Origin: Geothrix rubra
GTDB taxonomy: Bacteria; Acidobacteriota; Holophagae; Holophagales; Holophagaceae
DNA length: 64,000 bases
NCBI RefSeq assembly: GCF_030268065.1
Contig: NZ_BSDD01000007.1
Span: 1-64,000, forward strand
Direction of reading: 5' to 3'
In this document: positions 35,489-42,876 of the stretch, piece after piece
Numbering within the stretch: the stretch's first letter is position 1
Layout: each line of letters opens with the position of its first letter
Made by a program: the position numbers and the translations under genes
Notes under the pieces: model-generated
What the model was told of the DNA's origin: nothing
The model's database searches: none
What the model saw: the letters and a program-made list of their open reading frames with translations, nothing else

Positions 35489-36160
35489 TCAGCAGCTCCG
35501 CATCACGCCGATGAGGAGGCCCTGGATCTCGACCCGATGGGGAGGGTAGACCCTCGGCTTGAGGTCGGGGTTGTGGGGGACCAGCCAGACACCCTTGGCA
35601 TCCCGCCGGAATTCCTTGAGGGTGACCTCCTCGCCATCGAGGAGGGCCACCACCCGGTCTCCGTTGCGGTATTCGCCCTTCCGCTGGAGGACGACCAGGT
35701 CCCCGTCCAGGATGGCATCGTCCACCATGGAATCCCCCCGCACCCGCAGCACGAAGATCTCATCCCGCTGGCGGTGGATGCTGTTGGGCACCTCGATGGG
35801 CAGGGCACGGCTCTCCGGGAGGAGCGGGGTCCCGGCGGCCACGTCGCCGCAGAAGGGGATCAGGCGCATGGCGGGTGCCCGCAGCGCCGGGGGGTTCGCT
35901 TCGGCCCGATCCATGGCCTCGCCCACCGGCTCTCCGGCGATGGCCGTGGACACCACCAGGTTGTTGCCCTTGCCATGGCTCCGGACGAGGAAGCCCTTGT
36001 CCATGAGGTGCTGGACATGCTTGTGGATGGTCGAGACCGCGCTGGACCCCACGCCCTTGGCGATCTCCGAGAGGGTGGGGCTGCGGCCCTCCTCCTGGAG
36101 GAAGGTCCGGATGAAGTTGAGGACGGCCTGCTGCCGCTTGGTGAGATCGCTGGCTTTCAT
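35489..36160 (-). CDS. lexA: LexA repressor
   Basis: Represses the SOS DNA-damage regulon and is inactivated by RecA-stimulated self-cleavage. The 223-residue protein has an N-terminal LexA winged helix (TKRQQAVLNFIRTFLQEEG, then SPTLSEIAKGVGSSAVSTIH). Its C-terminal S24 peptidase domain contains the Ala109-Gly110 scissile bond in CGDVAAGTPL, catalytic Ser144 in RGDSMVDDAI and Lys182 in EVTLKEF. The ATG at 36160 is chosen because it starts just before the winged helix. Upstream (36181-36192) lies CCCCGGACGGGG, a short perfect inverted repeat that could be an operator. It is convergent with the dehydrogenase gene. Confidence 0.95.
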   Translation of the reverse strand: MKASDLTKRQQAVLNFIRTFLQEEGRSPTLSEIAKGVGSSAVSTIHKHVQHLMDKGFLVRSHGKGNNLVVSTAIAGEPVGEAMDRAEANPPALRAPAMRLIPFCGDVAAGTPLLPESRALPIEVPNSIHRQRDEIFVLRVRGDSMVDDAILDGDLVVLQRKGEYRNGDRVVALLDGEEVTLKEFRRDAKGVWLVPHNPDLKPRVYPPHRVEIQGLLIGVMRSC

Positions 36161-36373
36161 GGAATTCAAGGTAGGACCCGCCCCGGACGGGGTCAATCCC
36201 TTTTTTTTCGCTTTATTTCAGATCCGCGAACACCTCCCGGGAAAACCCCTCAATAGAACCCTCACCCCGCCTCTGGCATACTGGCGGATGGCCTTGAGGG
36301 TCAAGCATTTGCGCCCTCCACGTCCTCTTTCCGCCCTCCTCGACGTGCGCGTCCTGATGAGAAAGGAGTCCCC

Positions 36374-38197
36374 ATGACTGCCGCCCTAGCCTCCCCTGCC
36401 GTGACCGGAGGGGCGAAAACCCGGATCAATGATTTTTCCATCCAGGTGGCCACGGTCAATGGATCGGGCTCCCAGACGGCGAACACCGTGCTGCTCCGCG
36501 CCATCTTCCAGATGGGCGTGTTCGTGAGCGGGAAGAACCTCTTCCCCTCCAACATCGCGGGACTGCCCACCTGGTTCACGATCCGGGCGAGCGCGAAGGG
36601 CTACGTGGCCCGCAAGGCCACGAACGAGATGCTCATCCTCATGAACCCGGAGACGGCCAAGGAGGACATCGCCAAGGCCGACCCCGGCGCCCTCGTGATC
36701 TATGACGAGCCCCTGCAGCTGGACAAGCTCCGTGCGGACCTCACCTGCTTCCCCGTGCCCTTCCAGAAGCTGGTCACCGCCTCCTGCCCCGAGCCCAAGC
36801 TGCACAAGCTGGTGAAGAACATGATCTACGTCGGCGTGGCCGCGCGGATCCTGGGCGTGGACATGGAGGAGGCCAAGAAGGCCATCGCCAAGCAGCTCAA
36901 GGGCAAGGCCAAGGCCGTGGAGCTCAACCAGAACGCCGCCCTGGCGGGCTACGACTGGGCCATGGAGAACCTGCCCGACCAGGACCACATCCGGGTCGTG
37001 CGCGACAACAAGACCCAGGGCCTGATCATCGTGGACGGCAACGAGGCCTGCGCCCTCGGCGCCATGTTCGCCGGCGTCACCGTGGTGGGCTGGTATCCCA
37101 TCACCCCCGCCTCCAGCCTCGTCGAGACCTTCATCGAATACGCCGAGGAGTACCGCAAGGATCCCAAGACCGGCAAGTCGAACGTCGCCATCGTGCAGAT
37201 GGAGGACGAGCTGGCCTCGGCCGGCGTGGTGCTGGCCGCCGGCTGGGCGGGCGCCCGGTCCATGACCTCCACGGCGGGCCCCGGCATCTCCCTCATGAGC
37301 GAGTTCATCGGCCTGGGCTACTACGTCGAGGCCCCCGGCGTCTTCTTCAACGTGGCGCGCACCGGCCCCAGCACCGGCCTGCCCACCCGCACCCAGCAGT
37401 CCGACATCGAGATGTGCGCCAAGGCCAGCCACGGCGACACGCTGCACATCAACCTCTACCCCGGGAACATGGAGGAGTGCTTCCAGTTCTCCTACGACGC
37501 CTTCGACCTGGCCGAGCGCTTCCAGACCCCGATCTTCGTGGTGACGGACCTCGACCTCGGCATGCAGAACTGGTCCTCCAAGCCCTTCACCTACCCCGAC
37601 AAGCCCTTCGACCGCGGCAAGGTCCTCAACCAGCAGCAGCTGGCGGAGATCAAGGACTGGGGCCGCTACAAGGACGTCGACGGGGACGGCATCTGCTACC
37701 GCACCCTGCCCGGGACCCCCGGCGGCAAGGGCGCCTACTTCACCCGCGGCTCGGGCCACAACGACTACGCCCTCTATTCCGAGAAGCCCGAGGACTACGT
37801 CTCCGTCGTGAACCGCCTCCGGAAGAAGTACGAGACCGCCAAGTCCTACGTGCCGGGACCAGTCTTCCGGAACCTCGGCTCCGACAAGGGCATCCTGGCC
37901 TTCGGCTCCAGCGATCCGGCGGTGGTCGAGGCCCAGGACACCCTCGCCGAGCAGGGCGTGAAGACCGACTACCTCCGGCTGCGGGCCCTGCCCTTCACCG
38001 CCGAGGTGGATGCCTTCGTGAAGGCGAAGCAGGTGGTCTACGTGGTCGAGCAGAACCGGGATGGCCAGATGGCCAACCTGCTCCGCGAGTTCTATCCGGA
38101 GCACGCCACCAAGTTCAAGAACGTCCTGCACTACGACGGCCTCGCCATCGACGCGAAGTGCATCGTGGACCAGATCACCGCCTTCGAGCAGAAGTAG
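36374..38197 (+). CDS. korA: 2-oxoacid:ferredoxin oxidoreductase, fused gamma-alpha subunit
   Basis: With KorB it oxidatively decarboxylates a 2-oxoacid (probably 2-oxoglutarate) to the acyl-CoA with ferredoxin as acceptor, or runs in reverse. The 607 residues contain an N-terminal gamma domain (about 20-205; VATVNGSGSQTANTVLLRAI, GLPTWFTIRASAKGYVARK) fused to the alpha pyrimidine-binding domain (GWYPITPASSLVETF, AIVQMEDELASAGVVLAAGWAGARS, TSTAGPGISLMSEFIGL) and a C-terminal transketolase-like part (VVYVVEQNRDGQMANLLRE). AAAGGAG lies just before the ATG. It is followed 13 bases later by korB, forming a compact two-gene operon without a separate ferredoxin-domain subunit. Confidence 0.92.
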   Translation: MTAALASPAVTGGAKTRINDFSIQVATVNGSGSQTANTVLLRAIFQMGVFVSGKNLFPSNIAGLPTWFTIRASAKGYVARKATNEMLILMNPETAKEDIAKADPGALVIYDEPLQLDKLRADLTCFPVPFQKLVTASCPEPKLHKLVKNMIYVGVAARILGVDMEEAKKAIAKQLKGKAKAVELNQNAALAGYDWAMENLPDQDHIRVVRDNKTQGLIIVDGNEACALGAMFAGVTVVGWYPITPASSLVETFIEYAEEYRKDPKTGKSNVAIVQMEDELASAGVVLAAGWAGARSMTSTAGPGISLMSEFIGLGYYVEAPGVFFNVARTGPSTGLPTRTQQSDIEMCAKASHGDTLHINLYPGNMEECFQFSYDAFDLAERFQTPIFVVTDLDLGMQNWSSKPFTYPDKPFDRGKVLNQQQLAEIKDWGRYKDVDGDGICYRTLPGTPGGKGAYFTRGSGHNDYALYSEKPEDYVSVVNRLRKKYETAKSYVPGPVFRNLGSDKGILAFGSSDPAVVEAQDTLAEQGVKTDYLRLRALPFTAEVDAFVKAKQVVYVVEQNRDGQMANLLREFYPEHATKFKNVLHYDGLAIDAKCIVDQITAFEQK

Positions 38198-38210
38198 AGA
38201 GGAGCCTGAC

Positions 38211-39248
38211 ATGTCCACTGCCACCCCTTCCGCTCCCACCAACCGCCTCGGCATGACCAAGCAGGACTACGTGGGCTCCAAGTCCACCCTCTGCGCCGGC
38301 TGCGGTCATGACAGCATCACCGGCCAGATCATCAACGCCGCCTTCGAGTCCAGCATCGAGGGCTACCGGGTCGCCAAGTATTCCGGCATCGGCTGCTCCT
38401 CCAAGACCCCGGCCTACTTCCTGAACCAGGGCTGGGGCTTCAACAGCGTGCACGGCCGCATGCCCGCCATCGCCACCGGCGCCTCCCTGGCCAACCGCAG
38501 CCTCATCAACATCGGCGTCTCCGGCGACGGCGATTCCATGTCCATCGGCATGGGCCAGTTCGTCCATGCGGTCCGGCGCAATGTCCCGATGATCTACATC
38601 ATCGAGGACAACGGCGTCTACGGCCTCACCAAGGGCCAGTTCTCCGCCACCGCGGACAAGGGCTCCCACCTCAAGTCCGGGGCCGTGAACAACCTTCCCC
38701 CCATCGACCCCTGCACCCTGGCCATCGAGCTGGGCTGCGGCTTCGTGGCCCGCTCCTTCTCCGGCAACCCCAAGCAGCTGAACGCCATCCTCAAGGCCGC
38801 CTTCGCCTACGAAGGCACCTCGGTGATCGACATCATCAGCCCCTGTGTCACCTTCAACAACCACGACGCCTCGACGCGCTCCTACAAGCACGTCAAGGAC
38901 CACGATTTCCCCCTCCACGACCTGGGCTTCATCCAGTATTCGGAGGTCGAGGACGTGGAGATCGCCGCCGGCGAGACGGAGATCGTCACCTTCCCCGACG
39001 GCTCCAAGGTGGCCATCAAGGCCATCCACGAAGGCTATGACCCCACGGACCGCTTCTCGGCCAGCAAGGCCATCCACGAGTCCATGCATAAGGGCGAGTT
39101 CCTCACGGGCCTGCTCTACATCAACCCCCAGAACGCACCCCTGCCCGAGGTGCTGAACCTCGTGGACGAGCCTCTGGTCAGCCTGCCCGAGTCCGCCGTG
39201 AAGCCCGGCCCCGAGGTGCTGGCCGCCATCATGGAAACGCTGAAGTAG
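38211..39248 (+). CDS. korB: 2-oxoacid:ferredoxin oxidoreductase, beta subunit
   Basis: The 345-residue TPP- and Fe-S-binding partner of KorA. The CAGCGHDSITG motif begins the TPP domain, GIGCSSKTPAYFLN supplies a further conserved cysteine, and GDGDSMSIGMGQFVHAVRRN with IEDNGVYGLTKGQFSAT is the TPP/magnesium motif. PCVTFNNHD is typical of 2-oxoglutarate-type beta subunits. A GAGAGGAG ribosome-binding sequence sits between the genes. A hairpin 20 bases after the stop probably ends the transcript. Confidence 0.93.
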   Translation: MSTATPSAPTNRLGMTKQDYVGSKSTLCAGCGHDSITGQIINAAFESSIEGYRVAKYSGIGCSSKTPAYFLNQGWGFNSVHGRMPAIATGASLANRSLINIGVSGDGDSMSIGMGQFVHAVRRNVPMIYIIEDNGVYGLTKGQFSATADKGSHLKSGAVNNLPPIDPCTLAIELGCGFVARSFSGNPKQLNAILKAAFAYEGTSVIDIISPCVTFNNHDASTRSYKHVKDHDFPLHDLGFIQYSEVEDVEIAAGETEIVTFPDGSKVAIKAIHEGYDPTDRFSASKAIHESMHKGEFLTGLLYINPQNAPLPEVLNLVDEPLVSLPESAVKPGPEVLAAIMETLK

Positions 39249-39266
39249 GTCCAGGGATCCCCCGGA

Positions 39267-39290
39267 ACGGCCGCCCGGCAGGGCGGCCGT
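39267..39290 (+). terminator. Hairpin after korAB
   Basis: A perfect 10-bp stem (ACGGCCGCCC with GGGCGGCCGT) with a GGCA tetraloop lies 18 bases beyond the korB stop. No T-run follows, so it may slow rather than fully terminate transcription, or protect the mRNA 3' end. Confidence 0.5.
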
Positions 39291-39306
39291 CCGCGTACCC
39301 TGCGCA

Positions 39307-39334
39307 TTGACGGACGGCAGGGCCACGCTACACT
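39307..39334 (+). promoter_or_regulatory. Sigma-70 type promoter of tRNA-Ala
   Basis: TTGACG (39307-39312) and TACACT (39329-39334) are separated by 16 bases and lie just upstream of the tRNA, putting the start of transcription within a few bases of its 5' end. Confidence 0.6.
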
Positions 39335-39344
39335 GGAGCTTCGT

Positions 39345-39420
<76 letters not shown>

Positions 39421-39423
39421 GTC

Positions 39424-39455
39424 ACAAAACGGGCGGCGCCGGCCGCCCGTTTTGT
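39424..39455 (+). terminator. Intrinsic terminator after tRNA-Ala
   Basis: A 13-bp perfect stem (ACAAAACGGGCGG with CCGCCCGTTTTGT) around a six-base loop, with a T-run completing the 3' arm. It directly follows the tRNA and precedes ruvA by 11 bases. The symmetric A and T tracts would let it work in both directions. Confidence 0.8.
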
Positions 39456-39466
39456 ATGCTGGAGGG

Positions 39467-40057
39467 ATGATCGGACGCCTGCGCGGGGAACTCATCCAGA
39501 AGCTGCCGAACCTGGCGCTCGTCGAATGCGGCGGGGTCGGCTACGCGGCGGCCATCAGCCTGTCCACCTACGGCCTGCTGGCCGAGCCGGGGGCCGAGGT
39601 CATCCTCCACACGGAACTGCTGGTGCGGGAGAACGAGCTCTCCCTGCTGGGGTTCGCCACGGCCCAGGAGCGGGAGCTCTACCGGCTGCTGGTCAAGGTG
39701 GACGGCGTGGGGCCCAAACTCGCCCTGGCGGCCCTGGGCGCCCTGCCCCTGGAGGATCTGGTGCTGGCGATCCGCACCCGCGACGTGAAGGCCCTCACCC
39801 GCATCCCGGGCGTCGGGAAGAAGACGGCGGAGAAGCTGTGCTTCGAGCTGTCCGAGAAGATGGGCGGGATCTCCGGCCTCTCCGGGCTGGGCGGCTCGGG
39901 GGCTGCGGGCGATCCGTGGGAATCCGATCTCAGGTCCGCCCTCACGAACCTGGGTTTCAAGGAGGAGATGGTCCTGCCGGTGGTGGCGGAGCTGCGGGAC
40001 GAGAAGCCGCCCCTGGCAGAGGCCATCCGCCGTTCCCTGAAGGCGCTGCAGCGATGA
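39467..40057 (+). CDS. ruvA: Holliday junction branch migration protein RuvA
   Basis: The tetrameric DNA-binding subunit that targets the RuvB motor to Holliday junctions. The 196-residue protein has an N-terminal OB fold (MIGRLRGELIQK, ALVECGGVGYAAAIS), tandem helix-hairpin-helix motifs (VDGVGPKLALAALGAL and IPGVGKKTAEKLCFEL), and a C-terminal RuvB-binding domain (SDLRSALTNLGFKEE). The GGAGGG site is almost adjacent to the ATG, but this start matches the family. ruvB and ruvC are not nearby. The stop overlaps the next gene as ATGA. Confidence 0.95.
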   Translation: MIGRLRGELIQKLPNLALVECGGVGYAAAISLSTYGLLAEPGAEVILHTELLVRENELSLLGFATAQERELYRLLVKVDGVGPKLALAALGALPLEDLVLAIRTRDVKALTRIPGVGKKTAEKLCFELSEKMGGISGLSGLGGSGAAGDPWESDLRSALTNLGFKEEMVLPVVAELRDEKPPLAEAIRRSLKALQR

Positions 40058-40989
40058 GCACGCGCATCCTCGCCACCTCCGCCCTCGTGGGCCCGGCCCT
40101 GGCCGACCTCGGTACCCGCTTCCCGGACCTCCGCATCGCCCCGTTCCGTTCCCCCGAATGGACCGCCGCCCTGCCGGACGCCGAGGCTCTGGTCGTCCTG
40201 CTCTCCGAACCCCTCGCCGAGGCCGATCTCGCCGCCGCGCCCCGCCTCCGCGCCATCGGCACCTACTCCGTGGGCGTGAACCACCTGCCCCTGGCGGCCT
40301 GCCAGACGCGGGGCATCACGGTGGTGAACACACCCGGCGTGCTCACGGATGCGACCGCGGATCTCGCCCTGGCCCTGCTCCTGGCGGTCACCCGCCGGGT
40401 GGCCGAGGGCGAGGCCCTCGTGCGCTCCGGGGCCTGGACCGGCTGGGCGCCCGACCAGCTGCTCGGGCCCGGCCTCGCCGGCAAGGCCTGCGGCATCCTC
40501 GGCAGCGGCCCCATCGGCCGGGCCTTCGCCCGCCGGGTCTGGGCCCTGGGCATGACGCCCCGCTTCTGGGACCGGGACGGGTCCGGCGGGTCCGTGGACT
40601 TCGGCCCGGACCGCGCGCCGCGTCTCGCCCTCCCGGACCTCCTGCCCCAGAGCGCCGTGCTGTCCCTCCACTGCCCGCTCACGGAGCAGACCCGCGGCCT
40701 CCTGGACCGGCCGGCCCTGGAGCGGCTCCCCGCCGGCGCCGTGGTCATCAACACCGCACGGGGCGGCATCCTCGACGAATCCGCCGCCATGGCGCTCCTC
40801 GGCTCCGGCCACCTGGGCGGCGTGGGGCTCGATGTCTATGCGGGCGAGCCGGCGGTGGATCCGCGCTGGTTCGGGACGCCCCGCACCGTGCTGCTCCCGC
40901 ACCTCGGATCCGCGACGGTGGAGACCCGCGAGGCCATGGCGAAGCTGCTCTGCGACGGCCTCGCGGCGGCACTGGCCGCCCCCCGGTGA
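40054..40989 (+). CDS. D-isomer-specific 2-hydroxyacid dehydrogenase
   Basis: A 311-residue NAD(P)-dependent reductase of 2-oxoacids. The catalytic domain N-part has LRAIGTYSVGVNHLPLAAC. The Rossmann motif is KACGILGSGPIGRAFARRVWALG. The catalytic arginine lies in VVINTARGGILDESAAM, the glutamate in GGVGLDVYAGEP, and the histidine in LLPHLGSAT. The sequence resembles glyoxylate/hydroxypyruvate reductases, but substrate specificity is open. It overlaps ruvA by four bases, so it is cotranslated with it despite the unrelated role. Confidence 0.91.
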   Translation: MSTRILATSALVGPALADLGTRFPDLRIAPFRSPEWTAALPDAEALVVLLSEPLAEADLAAAPRLRAIGTYSVGVNHLPLAACQTRGITVVNTPGVLTDATADLALALLLAVTRRVAEGEALVRSGAWTGWAPDQLLGPGLAGKACGILGSGPIGRAFARRVWALGMTPRFWDRDGSGGSVDFGPDRAPRLALPDLLPQSAVLSLHCPLTEQTRGLLDRPALERLPAGAVVINTARGGILDESAAMALLGSGHLGGVGLDVYAGEPAVDPRWFGTPRTVLLPHLGSATVETREAMAKLLCDGLAAALAAPR

Positions 40990-41018
40990 TAAGCTGTAGC
41001 CCCACCGCGAGGACTCCC

Positions 41019-42560
41019 ATGGCACGCCCCTGGCTCAAGCTGCTCGATCCCGGGCTGACCGCCCTGAAGGAGAGGGCGGGTACCGCCTTCGAGGAGCGCC
41101 TTGGCCTGGCCCGCGCCCTCAACGGGCGCGGACGCCACGCGGAGGCCAAGGAGATCCTGGAGGGCCTCCTGGCGGAGGACCGCGCCCACGGCGAAGCCTG
41201 GTTCGAGCGGCTCCTCTGCCACGGCGACCACGCGCCGGAGGAGGAGGGCCTGGAACTCCTCGCCCAGCTCGAATCCCTGCGGGACGAGTCCCCCAAGGAC
41301 AGCGCCCACCTGCGGAACCTCGGCTACCTCCGGCTCCTGCTGCAGGATCCCGATGGCGCCGAGCTCTCCCTCCAGCAGTCCCTGGCCCTCCAGGGGCAGG
41401 ATGCGAAGGCCCTGGAGCTGATGGGCCTCCTGCACCTGCACCGCGGGCAGGCGCCCGAGGCCAAGGCCTGGCTGCTGAAGGCCCTGAGCCTCCAGCCGAA
41501 GGATCCCCGCACCCTCCGCCTGCTGGCCATCGCCCTGGAGCAGATGGGCGACTGGACCGGCGCCGAGGCGCAGCTCCTGGCGGCCCTGAAGGCCGACGAG
41601 TGCTACTACTGGGGCTGGCACGCCCTCGGCGAGCAGCTGCTCAAGCGCGGCGACCTGGAGGAGGGCCTCCGGTGCATCCAGAAGGCCCGGAGCCTCCACA
41701 TCGGTGATCCCGCCAGCTACTTCATCCTCGCCGAGATCTTCAGCGAACAGGGGCATCTGGAACTGGCCCAGGGCCAGCTCCACACGCTCATGCTGCTGGC
41801 CCCCCCCGCGCCCGTGCTGGCCGAGGCCCAGGCCCTGCTCGGCGAACTGAAGCGCGACATGGGTGACCGCGATGGCGCCGTCTCCTACTTCAGCCTCGCC
41901 ACCGAGACCGATCCCGACGCCGCCAATCCCTGGGCCGCCCTGGGCGACATGGCCCGGGAGGAGAACCGCTGGGAGGACGCCCTGCGCTGCTACCGCGAGG
42001 CCCTCATGCGCGAGCCCGACGCCTCGGACCTCCAGGTCCAGCTCGGGTACGCCCTGCTCGAATCCAAGCAGAGCACCGCGGCCGAGCAGGCCTTCCTCCA
42101 GGCCCTGGAGCTGGATCCCGGGGAGTACAGCGCCTACCTCGGCCTGTCCGAGATCTACCGCTTCGCCAACCGCCGCGAGGACCAGATGAGCATGGTGGAC
42201 CAGGCCATGGCCCTGGCGCCCCAGGACGCCGATGTCTGGAATGCCAAGGGGGTGGCCCTGGAAGTGACGGAGCGCTGGAAGGAAGCCACGGAGGCCTACG
42301 AGAAGGCCCTGACCCTGGAGCACCACCACCGCAAGGCCGCCAACAACCTGGGATTCGTGCTGGAGAAGCGCATGAACCACGGGGAGCCGGAACTGCGCGG
42401 CCGGGCCGTGGAGGCCTGGAAGCAGCGCCTCCTCATTTGCCGCGACGAAGGTCAGAGCCTCAAGATGGCGACCGACCACCTGGCCCAGCTGGGCATCCAC
42501 GAGGACACCCTCCGGGAGTGGCTCCGGAATGAACGCCTCGTGCCGGATGTCGAGGTCTGA
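41019..42560 (+). CDS. Tetratricopeptide-repeat protein
   Basis: A 513-residue protein built of about 12 TPR units without signal peptide or membrane segment. Typical repeats are HLRNLGYLRLLLQDPDGAEL, ALELMGLLHLHRGQAPEAKA, LRLLAIALEQMGDWTGAEAQ, PWAALGDMAREENRWEDALR, LQVQLGYALLESKQSTAAEQ and VWNAKGVALEVTERWKEATE. It should be a cytosolic scaffold, but no partner can be named from context. GAGGA precedes the ATG by six bases. It is the last plus-strand gene before an AT-rich gap and convergent smc. Confidence 0.85.
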   Translation: MARPWLKLLDPGLTALKERAGTAFEERLGLARALNGRGRHAEAKEILEGLLAEDRAHGEAWFERLLCHGDHAPEEEGLELLAQLESLRDESPKDSAHLRNLGYLRLLLQDPDGAELSLQQSLALQGQDAKALELMGLLHLHRGQAPEAKAWLLKALSLQPKDPRTLRLLAIALEQMGDWTGAEAQLLAALKADECYYWGWHALGEQLLKRGDLEEGLRCIQKARSLHIGDPASYFILAEIFSEQGHLELAQGQLHTLMLLAPPAPVLAEAQALLGELKRDMGDRDGAVSYFSLATETDPDAANPWAALGDMAREENRWEDALRCYREALMREPDASDLQVQLGYALLESKQSTAAEQAFLQALELDPGEYSAYLGLSEIYRFANRREDQMSMVDQAMALAPQDADVWNAKGVALEVTERWKEATEAYEKALTLEHHHRKAANNLGFVLEKRMNHGEPELRGRAVEAWKQRLLICRDEGQSLKMATDHLAQLGIHEDTLREWLRNERLVPDVEV

Positions 42561-42876
42561 TGTCACAGCCGCGTCACCCCCATGTTTCAGGGGAGTTACG
42601 GGTTTCCTGACACCCGGTGTGGAAAAGCCTGTGGATTTTCCTCCGGACTGGGGCCTAAATCCAGTGAGTAGATGAATTTCCCAGGCATACTGCACACGAG
42701 AATAGGCATATCAAATCAAATATTTTCAACATTTAAATAGATTATTCACGAGTCTTATTTGAAGGCGTCGCCGGCCGGGGTTTTCCACATTTTCCGCTTT
42801 CTTTCGCATTGACACGCGAAAAGGCCTTGGACACCGGCAAAGCAGGGGCGAAAGGCCCTCCCGGGGGACCTTCCCG
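42561..42876. other. AT-rich intergenic region with DnaA-box-like sequences
   Basis: This 316-base gap separates two convergent genes, so neither needs a promoter here, yet it is the most AT-rich stretch in the window (core about 42705-42765, with ATTTAAATAGATTATT). Four 9-mers resemble the DnaA box TTATNCACA: TGTGGAAAA (42618-42626) and TGTGGATTT (42630-42638) on the minus strand, TTATTCACG (42742-42750) and TTTTCCACA (42781-42789) on the plus strand. They flank the AT-rich core in opposite orientations. No gene is supported inside it. Confidence 0.45.

Noticed and set aside
36181-36210. CCCCGGACGGGG followed by a T8 tract as a terminator
   Set aside because: The stem is only five base pairs and lies upstream of lexA on the opposite strand with no plus-strand gene to terminate. 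It is more likely part of the lexA control region, but no SOS box consensus could be confirmed.
42664-42710. Short minus-strand frame (about 36 codons) in the AT-rich gap before smc's end
   Set aside because: No ribosome-binding site, no conserved motif and poor codon bias. The region is better explained as non-coding.
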